DNA of 64,000 nucleotides from Phenylobacterium sp. (GCF_030680185.1 NZ_JAUXVZ010000055.1:1-64000); one strand, 5' to 3'. Shown: positions 8,662 through 17,604, counted from the stretch's first letter. Made by a program: numbers and translations. Notes: generated by a model from the letters alone, not told the origin.

Positions 8662-10137
8662 TCAATCCCCCTTGGAGGACTTGCGGTAATCGAGGGGCGG
8701 CGCCCGGTCGCCGACCATGGCCTCATAGGTGAAGTCCGCGCCGCGTCGCTCAAGCAGTTCGCCCTTGGCGGTCTCGATCAGGGCGGGCTCCCGCAGAAGC
8801 CGCGCGCCGGCCAGGGCCAGGGTCTTGGCTGCGACCTCGGCCCCCTTTGAACCAATGCTCGTTCCGCCGGCGGCGACAGCCTGCCAGCTGTGGGCGGCGG
8901 TCCCAGGCACCCAGGTCGCCGCGCCCATGCCCGCGGTCGGCGTCACCCAACTCACATCGGCCACGTCGGTAGATCCGCCGCCGCCGCCGCCAATGGAATA
9001 GGGCCTGATTTCGCTGGCCGGGGTCGGCTTGCGACCGGCCGGCAGCTGCTTGCTCATGGCCTCGGCGAAGGCCTTTTCCTGGTCATTCCAGACCGGCGGG
9101 CCGACCTCGCGCAGGGCCTGGTCCATGACCTGGCCTAGGGTGTCGTTCACCAGCATGTTGTAGACGCCCCCGGTCTGCTCGAAGCTCCCCGTGGTTTCGG
9201 TGGCGAGCGCCGCGCCTTCGGCGGCCTTCTGCATCCGGGCGAAGACGTCGCGGACGATCTGAGGATCGGTGTGGCGGACGTAGTAATAGACCTCGGCCTT
9301 GTCGGGAACGACGTTCGGGGCTGCGCCGCCGTCGGTGACGACATAGTGGATACGAGTCCCGTCCGGGATGTGCTCGCGCAGATAGTTGACCGCCACATTC
9401 ATGATCTCGACCCCGTCCAGGGCCGAGCGGCCACGGAAGGGCGCCGCCGACGCGTGGGCCGAGGCGCCGGCGAAGCGGAACTTGCCGGAGATGTTGGCCA
9501 GCGAGACGCTCTGGGCGGCGCTGTTGCCGTCGCTGGGGTGCCAGTGGAGGGTCGCATCCACGTCGGAGAACAGACCCTCGCGGACCATATAGACCTTGCC
9601 CGAGCCCCCCTCCTCGGCCGGCGTGCCATAGACGCGGATCTCGCCAGCCACATTGTTGGCCTTCATCCAGGCCGCCAGGCTCTGGGCGGCGGCGACCGAC
9701 GCCGCGCCGAACAGGTGGTGACCGCAGGCGTGGCCCGCGATCTGGCCGGCGATCGGGGCCGGCTCAGGCTTGGCCTCCTGGGCGAGGCCCGGCAGGGCGT
9801 CATACTCAGCCAGGATAGCGATCACGGGGCCATCGCCGTTCTTGAAGCTGGCGACGAAGGCTGTGGGCATGCCGGCCACACCGGCCTCCACCGAGAAGCC
9901 GGCCTTGCGCAGTTCAGACTGCAGCAGGGCCGAACTCTTGGTCTCCTGATAGCCGACCTCGGCGAACTCCCAGATCTGATGGGCCACGTCGGCCATGCGC
10001 GGCGCGCCCTTCTCGACGCTCGCGATCAGGGTCTGCTTGTCCTGCGGAGTCACCTGGGCGCTGGCCGGGGATCCGGACAGAATGAGGGTCAGGCTGGCGG
10101 CGCCCATCAGGGCGATCTTGAAGGCGGCGCGGCGCAT
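8662..10137 (-). CDS. Secreted M20 amidohydrolase, AbgB-like
   Basis: 491 residues from the ATG at 10137, which begins a clear signal peptide (MRRAAFK, hydrophobic core, ASAQ cleavage region); an upstream in-frame ATG would bury it. M20 metal-site motifs are visible: AEYDALPG, GHACGHHLFGA and GTPAEEGGSGK. These match the p-aminobenzoyl-glutamate hydrolase B / N-acyl amino acid hydrolase branch. It would hydrolyse an amide bond in the periplasm. It is last in a minus-strand series after a TonB receptor and an amidohydrolase, with 122 bp between its start and the receptor stop, so a shared role in taking up and breaking down an amide or peptide nutrient is likely. The exact substrate is not known. 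Confidence 0.85.
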   Translation of the reverse strand: MRRAAFKIALMGAASLTLILSGSPASAQVTPQDKQTLIASVEKGAPRMADVAHQIWEFAEVGYQETKSSALLQSELRKAGFSVEAGVAGMPTAFVASFKNGDGPVIAILAEYDALPGLAQEAKPEPAPIAGQIAGHACGHHLFGAASVAAAQSLAAWMKANNVAGEIRVYGTPAEEGGSGKVYMVREGLFSDVDATLHWHPSDGNSAAQSVSLANISGKFRFAGASAHASAAPFRGRSALDGVEIMNVAVNYLREHIPDGTRIHYVVTDGGAAPNVVPDKAEVYYYVRHTDPQIVRDVFARMQKAAEGAALATETTGSFEQTGGVYNMLVNDTLGQVMDQALREVGPPVWNDQEKAFAEAMSKQLPAGRKPTPASEIRPYSIGGGGGGSTDVADVSWVTPTAGMGAATWVPGTAAHSWQAVAAGGTSIGSKGAEVAAKTLALAGARLLREPALIETAKGELLERRGADFTYEAMVGDRAPPLDYRKSSKGD

Positions 10138-10259
10138 GGGCGAACTCCGGAAGACTGGGATACCAAGGGGCGGCAAGCCCCGCTGACCCGACATCCTCTG
10201 CCGATGGCGGGCCGATGCAAGTCGGCGCGGGCGCCCCGAAGGCCGCCCGCGCCCTCGAC

Positions 10260-13200
10260 CTAGAAGGTCTTACGCACGCTCACATACCAATAGCGGCTGT
10301 AGGGCGTGTAGAGCTCGCCCAGGTAGCCGTCCGAGGCCAGTGGCGGCTTCTCGTCGGTCAGGTTGCGCACCCCAACGCGCAGGCGGGTATCGGCCGCCAT
10401 GCCATCGGTGAACTCGTACTGACCATAGAGATTGGCGGTCAGCTGGCTGTCGATGATCCAGGGATCGCCGGCCGCGTCGATCAGGCCGAAGTCCTGAACA
10501 TCGCCCACATACTGGGTGAAGGCCCCCAGGGTGAACTGCTCGTAGCGCCAGGTGGCCGAGGCCGACCATTTCCAGTCCGGACGACCTTCGTCGCGGATCA
10601 GGTCGCCACCGCCGGCGATGTTGACGCCGGGATTGATGGCGCCGGCCGCCTGGGCGTCCAGGAGCTCCTGAATGGCCGGAGACGGCTGGCGGTAGAACTT
10701 CATCAGATGGGCGGCATTGAAGCTGGCCGAGAAGTCGCCGAACCGCGTGCCATTCAGGCTCCAGGCCACGCCGATGTCGAGGCCGCGAGCCTCCTGCGGC
10801 AGCAGGTTCTGGTACTGGTCGTTGACGAACAGCACCTGACCCACGGGGGTCAGGTTGGTGCCGGCGAAGGCGGCCACGTCATCGGCGGTGGGCGCCGCAC
10901 GGATCACGTCGGGGTTACTCGTCCCCTGGGTGCGCAGCAGGTAGTCGAGGATCAGGGCGTTGCCCTCGCCGAACAGGCCGACGATGCCCTCCTGCTTCAC
11001 CCGCCAGTAGTCGACCGTGAAGATGAAGTTCCCGACTTCCGGCGGCAGGAACTGGGGTTCGAAGACGACGCCCGCCCCCCAGGTCTCGGACTCTTCGGGC
11101 TTCAGGTCCTGGTTGCCAGCCCGCTGCGCGGTGGTGGCGCCCGACCGCGAGCAGGCCGCGAAGTTGGCGATGCGCCCGGCCCGCAGATCCGCCTCGCAGC
11201 GGATGAAGTCGGTCCGGGTGTTGGAACGGGTCACCAGGGTGGCGTTGACCTGTTCGAGGTTGGGCGCCTTGAAGCCCTGGGCCCAGGAGCCGCGGAAGCG
11301 CAGCCCATCGAACACATCCCAGGCCACCGCGACCTTGGGCTTGGCGACAGAGCCGGCGTCGCTGAAGTCCTCGAAGCGGCCGGCCAGCTGCATCTCCACG
11401 CTCTGGACCAGCGGGATGTTCATCTCCGGCGAGATCACCGGCACGGCGAACTCGATGAAGCCCGAGGCGACGGTCCGGGAGCCGCTGGTGTCCGGCGACG
11501 GGCTGGTGCCGATCAGGTCGCCTGCATAGGCCGTCCCGGTGACCACGTCGGTGAAGTTGATGGTGCCGTCCACGCGGCCGTCGCGGTCGTCCTTCTGGGT
11601 CTCGCGACGGTTTTCCTGGCCAACCGCCATGCCGACGTGACCGCCGGGCAGGGTGAAGATGTCCGTCCGCGAGACCTTGAATTCCGCCATGCACAGCGAG
11701 CTGGTGTTGCGGCGGACCGTCTTGATCCGGATGGCGTCCAGGGCGGCCTGGCTGCTCCGGGCGGTATCAGCCAGGCTGGTGTTCTGCAGATTGGCCCCGT
11801 TGAACGGGTTGTAGGCGTCCGGCGTCGACAGGGAGAGCTGACGTTGCAGCAGGGTGGCGCTGATGCCGTCCGAGACGTCCTCGACCTCAGCCTTCGAATA
11901 GAGGATCGCGCCTTCCCAGTTGAAGCCGAACCGCTCGCCCCTCAGGCCGGCCAGGGCCCGCCACTGAGAGTTCTCTACATCCACCGAGGTCGGCCCGGCG
12001 TCGGAGAAGTTGTAGGTGCGGATGGTCACATCACGGCCGCTCGCCGGGGCGTCGATGCCCGACAGGCGGTTCGGATTGACCGTCCCATTGGCGAAGGTCG
12101 TGGGGCCGAACGGGTTGTAATAGCTCGAGGCCGGCATGGTGATCGGCATCGAAGACAGGGTGCCGGTGGAGGTCTGCAGGCTCTTGGTGGTGGCGGTGTA
12201 GTAGCCGAGCTCGCCAAAGCCCGTGATCTCGTCGGTCAGGTCGTAGTTGCCGGTGAGGAACAGATTCACCCGCTCCACCTCGGGGATCACCGTGGTGTTG
12301 TAGGCTGCCGGCGAGTCAAAGCGCAGATCGCGATCGACGCCGGCCGTGGCGATGGCGCCGTCATCCAGGCAGAGCCCGCCGCTGGTGGGCGTCGCGCAGC
12401 CGGGGAAGGTGGTCGGCTGCACGTGGAAGAAGCCCGCGGTCGATGTCACCAGGGCGCCGTTGCGCCGCACAGGACCGCTGGCCTGGAAATAGCCCCAAGG
12501 GGTGACGGTGCTGCGGGCGTCCAAGGAGGTGGCGCCGTCAAAACGCGTACCGGCGAACAGCGGCCGGCGGTCCAGGGAGGCGGTATAGTCCTGGTCCAGG
12601 GCGTCCAGGGCGGTGCGGTCGGTGTAGCTGGCGAACACCGTGACATTACCGCGGTCGAAATTGCGGCCGAACAGGGCCGACAGATCGGTCTGGCGCAGGC
12701 CCGTGCCCTCGGCGCCGGCGTACTGGGCGTCCAGGGTCAGACCATCATAGTCGGTGCGCAGCACCGTGTTGACGACGCCGGCCACCGCGTCCGAGCCGTA
12801 GAGCGCCGCCGCGCCGTCGCGCAGCACTTCCAGGCGCTGGAGACCGTTCACCGGGATGGCGTTGGTGTTGTAGGTCAGGACTGGAACGAGGTTCTCGTCG
12901 GCGCGGCTGGACGGGTGGGTCACCACCCGGCGGCCATTCAGAAGGACCAAGGTGTTGCCGACACCCAGATTGCGCAGATTGACCGAGCCCACATCGCCCC
13001 GGGCGCTGTTGCTGGAGTTGGGCAGGTAGCTGGAGTTGAAGCTCACATCGCCCATCTGCGGGATGGAGCGGAACAGCTCGTCGCCCGAGGCGGCGGCGAC
13101 CGCCTGCAGTTCGTCCTGTCCGAGCACGGTGACGGGCACGGCATCAGTAATCCGCGACCCCTGCACCTGCGACCCGACGACGATGATCTCGTCAACCATG

Positions 13201-13295
13201 GTTTCGGCCGTCTGGGCGAAGGCTCCGCCGGCGCCGAGCGCGCAGAGCATAGTCGTCCCGAGCAGACCGCGCCGCCCCCAGTTGGTGATGTTCAT
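10260..13295 (-). CDS. TonB-dependent outer-membrane receptor
   Basis: 1011 residues from the ATG at 13295, preceded by AGGGG. It starts with a signal peptide (hydrophobic core ending GGAFAQ), then a short TonB-box-like stretch (DEIIVVGS), a plug domain (GVGNTLVLLNGRRVV, LQRLEVLRDGAAALYGSDAVAGVVN) and a long beta-barrel ending in an aromatic residue (VRKTF). It would import a bulky ligand using TonB energy. The plug motifs are those of the broad oligosaccharide/peptide receptor class of Caulobacterales rather than a recognisable siderophore receptor. Amidohydrolase genes flank it on the same strand, suggesting the ligand carries an amide or peptide bond. A long open frame on the opposite strand is a codon-bias shadow. 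Confidence 0.9.
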   Translation of the reverse strand: MNITNWGRRGLLGTTMLCALGAGGAFAQTAETMVDEIIVVGSQVQGSRITDAVPVTVLGQDELQAVAAASGDELFRSIPQMGDVSFNSSYLPNSSNSARGDVGSVNLRNLGVGNTLVLLNGRRVVTHPSSRADENLVPVLTYNTNAIPVNGLQRLEVLRDGAAALYGSDAVAGVVNTVLRTDYDGLTLDAQYAGAEGTGLRQTDLSALFGRNFDRGNVTVFASYTDRTALDALDQDYTASLDRRPLFAGTRFDGATSLDARSTVTPWGYFQASGPVRRNGALVTSTAGFFHVQPTTFPGCATPTSGGLCLDDGAIATAGVDRDLRFDSPAAYNTTVIPEVERVNLFLTGNYDLTDEITGFGELGYYTATTKSLQTSTGTLSSMPITMPASSYYNPFGPTTFANGTVNPNRLSGIDAPASGRDVTIRTYNFSDAGPTSVDVENSQWRALAGLRGERFGFNWEGAILYSKAEVEDVSDGISATLLQRQLSLSTPDAYNPFNGANLQNTSLADTARSSQAALDAIRIKTVRRNTSSLCMAEFKVSRTDIFTLPGGHVGMAVGQENRRETQKDDRDGRVDGTINFTDVVTGTAYAGDLIGTSPSPDTSGSRTVASGFIEFAVPVISPEMNIPLVQSVEMQLAGRFEDFSDAGSVAKPKVAVAWDVFDGLRFRGSWAQGFKAPNLEQVNATLVTRSNTRTDFIRCEADLRAGRIANFAACSRSGATTAQRAGNQDLKPEESETWGAGVVFEPQFLPPEVGNFIFTVDYWRVKQEGIVGLFGEGNALILDYLLRTQGTSNPDVIRAAPTADDVAAFAGTNLTPVGQVLFVNDQYQNLLPQEARGLDIGVAWSLNGTRFGDFSASFNAAHLMKFYRQPSPAIQELLDAQAAGAINPGVNIAGGGDLIRDEGRPDWKWSASATWRYEQFTLGAFTQYVGDVQDFGLIDAAGDPWIIDSQLTANLYGQYEFTDGMAADTRLRVGVRNLTDEKPPLASDGYLGELYTPYSRYWYVSVRKTF

Positions 13296-13513
13296 GTTGA
13301 TCCCCTTTTGATCCCGACCCGAAGACCGACGTTTTCCCGGTTCTCCAGATCCTCTCGGCCGAATAGACGGCAGGGCCGGTGTAGCGTCGTTATACGGCGC
13401 TGGCCGACACACATTCGCCACACGGCCGCAAAAAGGGGCAATTCACGCCCAATTTCACGGCTTTTAGGTCGGTTCGGGACGGATTTCGCCGATCGGCGCT
13501 CAGTGATCAGTGA

Positions 13514-15313
13514 TCAGTAGAACCTGACGTCGTCGACCTCGAGCCACAGGGTCTCACCGGCGTCCCGACCACCGCCGAACTGGACTTCCAGCAGATCACT
13601 GGCCGTCCAGGGCGTCTCAGCCCGCCGCCAGCCTGGCGCAGGCCGCAGATCCGAGAAGGGCACGGTGAAGCTGGCCCACTCGGGACCCGCCTCAACCTCG
13701 GTCTGCCACCAGCCGCCCACGGTGCGAATCATCACCCGGTAGAGCCCTCCGTCGCCCCTCAGGCCGAAAGCGAGCCCCTTGAAGGCGCGGGCGTCGACCG
13801 GCTGGACCGACCCGCGGCTGAGCGGGAGGATGACGCCGGTATGGGGGTCTTCCTTGACCGACATCCGTGCGGCCAGGCGCAGGGCGTTGTCGCCATCCGC
13901 CTCTGGCGCCACGAGGCTGATCAGCACGCTGCGGTCCATACCGCCGTCGGTGTCCTGCACCCGCAGGGCGCCTGTGGCCGTGCGGCCCGGCGCGCCTTCG
14001 AAGTCGTCAATCAGAGCCTGGGCGGGCGCGGGCGCCATGGTCATCTGGCTGTTGGCCGCCGGCAGGGCGACCCCGGGCCCCACCACCTGACGACCGTCGA
14101 TGAAGACCCGCTCGGTCTTGCGGACGTCGGAGATGTGGGTCCAGGGCGCGCCGTCGATCAGCACCAGGTCGGCGCGCTTGCCGACTTCGATGGTGCCACG
14201 ATCATCCAGGACGCCCATGGCGCGGGCGCTGTTGGCGGTGGCGACCATCAGGGCCTCCACCGGCGTGAAGCCGGCCTGAACCAGCAACTCCATCTCATGC
14301 AGAGTCGCGACCCCGTGCGGCGTGCCCGGCATGCCGGCGTCGGTGCCGAGCGCCACCAGAACCCCTGCGTCATGCAACGCCTTCACATTGCGCAGGGCGT
14401 ACTGGAACTTGGCGTTGGACTGGACGAAGCGCGGATTGTTCAGGTCGTCCGGCGGGGTCTGGCCGGGCTTGACCGGCTCATAGACCGCGAGCGTCGGGGC
14501 GTAGGCCGTGCCCGACGCCTTCATCAGGTCGATGACCTCCTGGTCCACCGGCCCGTCCTGCAGGCTGTGGACGATGATATCCACCCCGGCCCGGGCGGCC
14601 ACCTTGCCGCGCGCCACCGTTACGGTGTGTGTGACGACCTTCAGGTCATTCTTGTGCGCCTCGTCCACCAGGGCGCTCAGCGTGCCCACATCCATTGAGG
14701 TGTTGTCGGCCGAAAGGCCATAGCGCCAGCCGTCGGCGAAGGCCTTGATGAGGTCCGGCTCGTACGGAACCAGCCGGCGGACCTCGTGCCGGGCGCCGTC
14801 GGGGGTGTTGACCCACTTGGTGGTGGTTGTGTCGCCCCAGTCAGCCCCATGGCCGCCGGGCGTGCTCATCCGCGCCGTCAGGTTCACATGCGGCGAGGCC
14901 AGCTGCGACAGCCAGCGACGCCGGGGCTCGTAGGATTCCGGGGGCTGGTGAAAGTCGTTCACCGTGGTGACGCCAGCCTGCACATAGGCCGTGGCGATGG
15001 CCGGCGTCTGATAGGGCGCGCCGTTCGGCGTCCAGTGGGTGTGGACGTCGAAGAAGCCCGGGGTCAGGGCCTTGCCGCGGCCATCGATGGTCACCGCGCC
15101 AGCCGGCACGGTCAGACCGGCGCCGATGGCGGCGATCCGCCCATCCTGAATCAGCACGTCGGCCGTCCGCGGCGCCGCGCCCGTGGCGTCAAAGAGGGTG
15201 GCCCCGACGATGGCCACGGTCTCTGCCTTCGCCGGGGCGCTGGCCGCGCCGCTCGCCAGGGTGAAGCCGACGGCGGCTACAGCGAGAGACTTGAAGATGG
15301 GTTGGATGGTCAC
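13514..15313 (-). CDS. Secreted metal-dependent amidohydrolase with C-terminal CIA30/CBM11-like domain
   Basis: 599 residues from GTG 15313, chosen because it gives a signal peptide (SLAVAAVGFTLASGAASA); in-frame ATGs upstream at 15442 and 15412 are alternatives. The body is an imidazolonepropionase/prolidase-type amidohydrolase: metal site PGFFDVHTHW, later TDAGMPGTPHG, and the small-barrel motif GKRADLVLIDG. From about residue 435 the protein leaves that fold and has a 160-residue tail rich in beta strands (DDFEGAPG, FKGLAFGLRGDG, LWLEVDDVRFY). This resembles the galactose-binding CIA30/CBM11 type. It is the first gene of the minus-strand uptake locus, 218 bp before the TonB receptor. Substrate unknown; periplasmic dipeptide or ester hydrolysis is plausible. 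Confidence 0.82.
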   Translation of the reverse strand: MTIQPIFKSLAVAAVGFTLASGAASAPAKAETVAIVGATLFDATGAAPRTADVLIQDGRIAAIGAGLTVPAGAVTIDGRGKALTPGFFDVHTHWTPNGAPYQTPAIATAYVQAGVTTVNDFHQPPESYEPRRRWLSQLASPHVNLTARMSTPGGHGADWGDTTTTKWVNTPDGARHEVRRLVPYEPDLIKAFADGWRYGLSADNTSMDVGTLSALVDEAHKNDLKVVTHTVTVARGKVAARAGVDIIVHSLQDGPVDQEVIDLMKASGTAYAPTLAVYEPVKPGQTPPDDLNNPRFVQSNAKFQYALRNVKALHDAGVLVALGTDAGMPGTPHGVATLHEMELLVQAGFTPVEALMVATANSARAMGVLDDRGTIEVGKRADLVLIDGAPWTHISDVRKTERVFIDGRQVVGPGVALPAANSQMTMAPAPAQALIDDFEGAPGRTATGALRVQDTDGGMDRSVLISLVAPEADGDNALRLAARMSVKEDPHTGVILPLSRGSVQPVDARAFKGLAFGLRGDGGLYRVMIRTVGGWWQTEVEAGPEWASFTVPFSDLRPAPGWRRAETPWTASDLLEVQFGGGRDAGETLWLEVDDVRFY

Positions 15314-15445
15314 GAAACGCGCCCCGCACACTTGGTCGCCGCCTGTGATGCGGCGTCTGTCGCTTATCCCAGGGCCAGGATTGAATCCAGAAACCGCGAC
15401 GTGAGGGCGCATTTCCCGCCCACACGCCGCCGAAAGCGGCACTTG

Positions 15446-16294
15446 TCAGTGGGCGAGCAGCACCGGGACCGGCGGCGACTCCAGCACGCTGCGGGTGGCG
15501 CCCCCCAGGACGAACTCCCTGGCCCGGGAGTGACCGAACGCCCCCATGACCAGGAGGTCGGCTTCGGTCCGCAAGGCGACATGGTCAAGGACCGAACCGA
15601 TCTTCGCCCCGGCCGAATCGAACTCCATGGCCTCGGCGATGACCCCGTGGCGGGCGAGGTGGCGGAGCAGGTCCTGCGGGGCGCCCGGCCTGGCGGTCGC
15701 CTTTTCATTGAGCACGGTCAGGACGACCACCTTGCGGGCCGAGGTCAGGGCAGGCATCGCCGCGGCGACGGCGGCGGCGGCCGATCGGCTGGCGTCCCAC
15801 GCGATCAATACGGTTCCGAGACCCGTCTGGGTGGGCCGGGCGTCGTTAGGCCGGAAGACCACGACGGGTCGGCCCGAGGCGAAGATCATCGCCTCCGCCA
15901 CCCCCTGATGGGCCGTCGACTCACGGGCATACGGGATGACGCAGATATCCCGGGTCCGGGCGAGCTGGGCGGTGAGTTCCGGGATCTGGAACACTTCGGC
16001 CTCGGGCGACAGGCGGCCGCCGAACACCCCCAGCGCCGTGGCGCGATGCTCGAACTGTTCGAGCAGACGCGCGGCGTTCTGGCGACTGCGCCCCTCCTCC
16101 GCCCGAGCCATATCGCCGAGGTTCAGGGCGAAATCGGCCAGGCGATTGGTCTTCAGCGGAATCGAGACCTGGGGGACCAGGGCGGTGACCTGTTCGCCGA
16201 GCGCCGCGCACAGACTGACGCCCTGCTCCAGCGCCAGGTCGGACGTGGCATCGGGATAGGACTCAAGATGGAGAAGGATGTCTTTGTAAGGCAT
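15446..16294 (-). CDS. Tandem universal stress protein (UspA family)
   Basis: 282 residues from the ATG at 16294 (GGAG seven bases upstream). Two UspA-like halves are present: about 1-145 (starts MPYKDILLHLESYP) and about 150-282, the second ending with the nucleotide-loop motif LVMGAFGHSRAREFVLGGATRSVL. UspA proteins are cytoplasmic, often ATP-binding, and induced by starvation or oxygen limitation. It follows a DUF883-type gene on the same strand with a hairpin between them, and lies in a cluster with FNR/FixK boxes, ompW, ackA and pta, consistent with a low-oxygen stimulon. Confidence 0.88.
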   Translation of the reverse strand: MPYKDILLHLESYPDATSDLALEQGVSLCAALGEQVTALVPQVSIPLKTNRLADFALNLGDMARAEEGRSRQNAARLLEQFEHRATALGVFGGRLSPEAEVFQIPELTAQLARTRDICVIPYARESTAHQGVAEAMIFASGRPVVVFRPNDARPTQTGLGTVLIAWDASRSAAAAVAAAMPALTSARKVVVLTVLNEKATARPGAPQDLLRHLARHGVIAEAMEFDSAGAKIGSVLDHVALRTEADLLVMGAFGHSRAREFVLGGATRSVLESPPVPVLLAH

Positions 16295-16320
16295 GGATAA
16301 TCTCCATTGAAACAAGGCTT

Positions 16321-16357
16321 CGCCTGCCCTCGCGACCAGGGTCGTCGAGGGCAGGCG
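16321..16357 (-). other. 12-bp perfect hairpin between the DUF883 gene and usp
   Basis: CGCCTGCCCTCG (16321-16332) and its exact reverse complement CGAGGGCAGGCG (16346-16357) flank a 13-base loop. No strong T-run follows on either strand. It could be an mRNA-stabilising hairpin, a partial terminator or an attenuator separating the two genes. Confidence 0.6.
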
Positions 16358-16390
16358 CGGTGTCGACGAGCCGATGGGGTCCCTGCTCGC

Positions 16391-16717
16391 TCAGGACTTC
16401 TTGCGGCGCTCGGCCACCAGCAGGCTGATCAGCAGGGCGGCAGCGGTCAGGGCGGCCCCGGCCGAGACAATGGGATGATCCTTCACCTCCTGAACAGCCT
16501 TGTCGGCCATGGCCTTGGCGGGTTTGGCCTTTTCCGAGAGGGCGTCGGCGGCCTTGCGCACCGCGACGGCGGCCTTGGCGATGGCTTCCTCGCTCTCCTC
16601 CGAGAGGCTTTCGGCGGCCGATCGCAGGGCGCGGGCGACATCCTCGAGGGTCTCGTCGATGTTCTCCCGCAGATCCTTGACGTCTTCGCGGAGGTCTTTG
16701 CTGATGGACTTCGACAT
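16391..16717 (-). CDS. DUF883/ElaB-YqjD-like C-tail-anchored protein
   Basis: 108 residues from the ATG at 16717 (AAGGAG nine bases upstream; an in-frame start ten codons earlier lacks such a site). The protein is a charged Ala/Glu/Lys-rich helix (SKDLREDVKDLRENIDETLE) followed by one C-terminal membrane helix (HPIVSAGAALTAAALLISLL) and a basic tail. This is the layout of ElaB/YqjD-type stress proteins, which sit in the inner membrane and are linked to stationary phase and ribosome binding in E. coli. An FNR/FixK palindrome lies 57 bp upstream of its start. Confidence 0.75.
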   Translation of the reverse strand: MSKSISKDLREDVKDLRENIDETLEDVARALRSAAESLSEESEEAIAKAAVAVRKAADALSEKAKPAKAMADKAVQEVKDHPIVSAGAALTAAALLISLLVAERRKKS

Positions 16718-16773
16718 GGGGCGGCTCCTTGGGGTTGCGCGCCTCATCTGGCGCCCTTCCCCCGGGCGACGCC

Positions 16774-16787
16774 TTGACCCGTATCAA
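16774..16787. promoter_or_regulatory. FNR/FixK-type palindrome (DUF883-proximal)
   Basis: TTGACCCGTATCAA is a perfect TTGA-N6-TCAA match. Its centre is about 63 bp upstream of the DUF883 gene start at 16717, so a class II promoter (box at -41.5) would put transcription start near 16739. It would activate the DUF883 gene, and perhaps usp, under low oxygen. Confidence 0.7.
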
Positions 16788-16816
16788 ATGCCTGGAAGCG
16801 CCCCTGCCGCTCAAGC

Positions 16817-16830
16817 TTGAGCCAGATCAA
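16817..16830. promoter_or_regulatory. FNR/FixK-type palindrome (ompW-proximal)
   Basis: TTGAGCCAGATCAA is a second perfect TTGA-N6-TCAA match, centred about 70 bp upstream of the ompW start. A class II promoter would start near 16865. ompW is under FNR control in enterics (established knowledge), which supports the call. Confidence 0.72.
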
Positions 16831-16893
16831 GGATGGCCTCAGCGCGCAGGCGCATCACGCGGCCACGGTCATACCGTCAATAAGGGGATAGTC

Positions 16894-17541
16894 ATGAAAA
16901 CCACCGCCGCCGTTCTCGCCGCGGGCCTCGCCCTCACCCTCGCCGGGGCCGCCCAGGCCCAGGAGTTCCAGCCCAAGAGCGCCGGGACCACGATGCTCAA
17001 TGTCCGGGTGACCTCCGTTGATCCGGAAGCCGGCGACCCCATCACCACCCTGGCCGGCGCCGCGACGGGCCTGCGGGCCGAGGTGAACGCCGATGTGATG
17101 CCGACCATCGGCCTGAGCTACTTCTTCACCGACAATGTCGCTGTCGAAGTGATCGCCGGCACGACCAAGCACACGGTCACCGCCAAGGGTCCGGCCACCG
17201 ACGTGAAGGTCAAGGAGACCTGGGTCCTCCCCCCGGTGGTCTCCCTGCAATATCACTTCGCCCCGGCCGCCAAGGTCAGCCCCTATGTGGGCGCGGGCGT
17301 GAACTACATGATCTTCTACAACGGCTCGGATAAGAACAACTTCGACCTCGACATCGACAACGGCTTCGGCTTCGCCCTGCAGGCGGGCGTGGACGTGGCC
17401 GTCAGCGGTCCCTGGAGCGCCAACCTCGATGTGAAGAAGGTGTTCTTCGAGACCGACGCCACCGACAACCGTAACGGCGTGAAGTCCAAGGTGAAGCTGG
17501 ACCCGTGGGTCGTCTCGGCGGGCTTCGGCTGCAAGTTCTAA
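16894..17541 (+). CDS. ompW: OmpW-family outer-membrane protein
   Basis: 215 residues from the ATG at 16894 (AAGGGG upstream). A signal peptide (MKTTAAVLAAGLALTLAGAAQAQ) precedes an eight-stranded barrel with family motifs: MLNVRVTSV near the N-terminus, PTIGLSYFFTDNVAVEVIAG, the central LPPVVSLQYHF and SPYVGAGVNY, and a C-terminus ending in Phe (VSAGFGCKF) for outer-membrane assembly. OmpW forms a narrow hydrophobic channel and is tied to oxygen and redox stress. An FNR/FixK box lies upstream and a strong terminator follows the stop. Confidence 0.92.
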   Translation: MKTTAAVLAAGLALTLAGAAQAQEFQPKSAGTTMLNVRVTSVDPEAGDPITTLAGAATGLRAEVNADVMPTIGLSYFFTDNVAVEVIAGTTKHTVTAKGPATDVKVKETWVLPPVVSLQYHFAPAAKVSPYVGAGVNYMIFYNGSDKNNFDLDIDNGFGFALQAGVDVAVSGPWSANLDVKKVFFETDATDNRNGVKSKVKLDPWVVSAGFGCKF

Positions 17542-17567
17542 GCTGCGCGACATACGCAGACTGAAGG

Positions 17568-17600
17568 AAAGGCCCCGGCTTCACCGCTGGGGCCTTTTTC
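17568..17600 (+). terminator. Rho-independent terminator of ompW
   Basis: AAAGGCCCC (17568-17576) pairs exactly with GGGGCCTTT (17589-17597), followed by further T residues. The reverse strand also reads as a hairpin ending in a T-run, so it may serve the convergent ackA transcript as well. Confidence 0.85.
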
Positions 17601-17604
17601 GCAT

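Noticed and set aside
10215..13520. 1101-codon open frame on the plus strand opposite the TonB receptor
   Set aside because: It mirrors the receptor gene exactly, has no family motif and is His/Gly/Gln-rich in the way typical of antisense frames in high-GC DNA. The minus-strand receptor has signal peptide, plug and barrel features.
13502..13520. Short direct repeat (CAGTGAT, CAGTGAT, CAGTAG) at the amidohydrolase stop
   Set aside because: Only two and a half copies of seven bases at a gene end. Too short to call a repeat array or attachment site.
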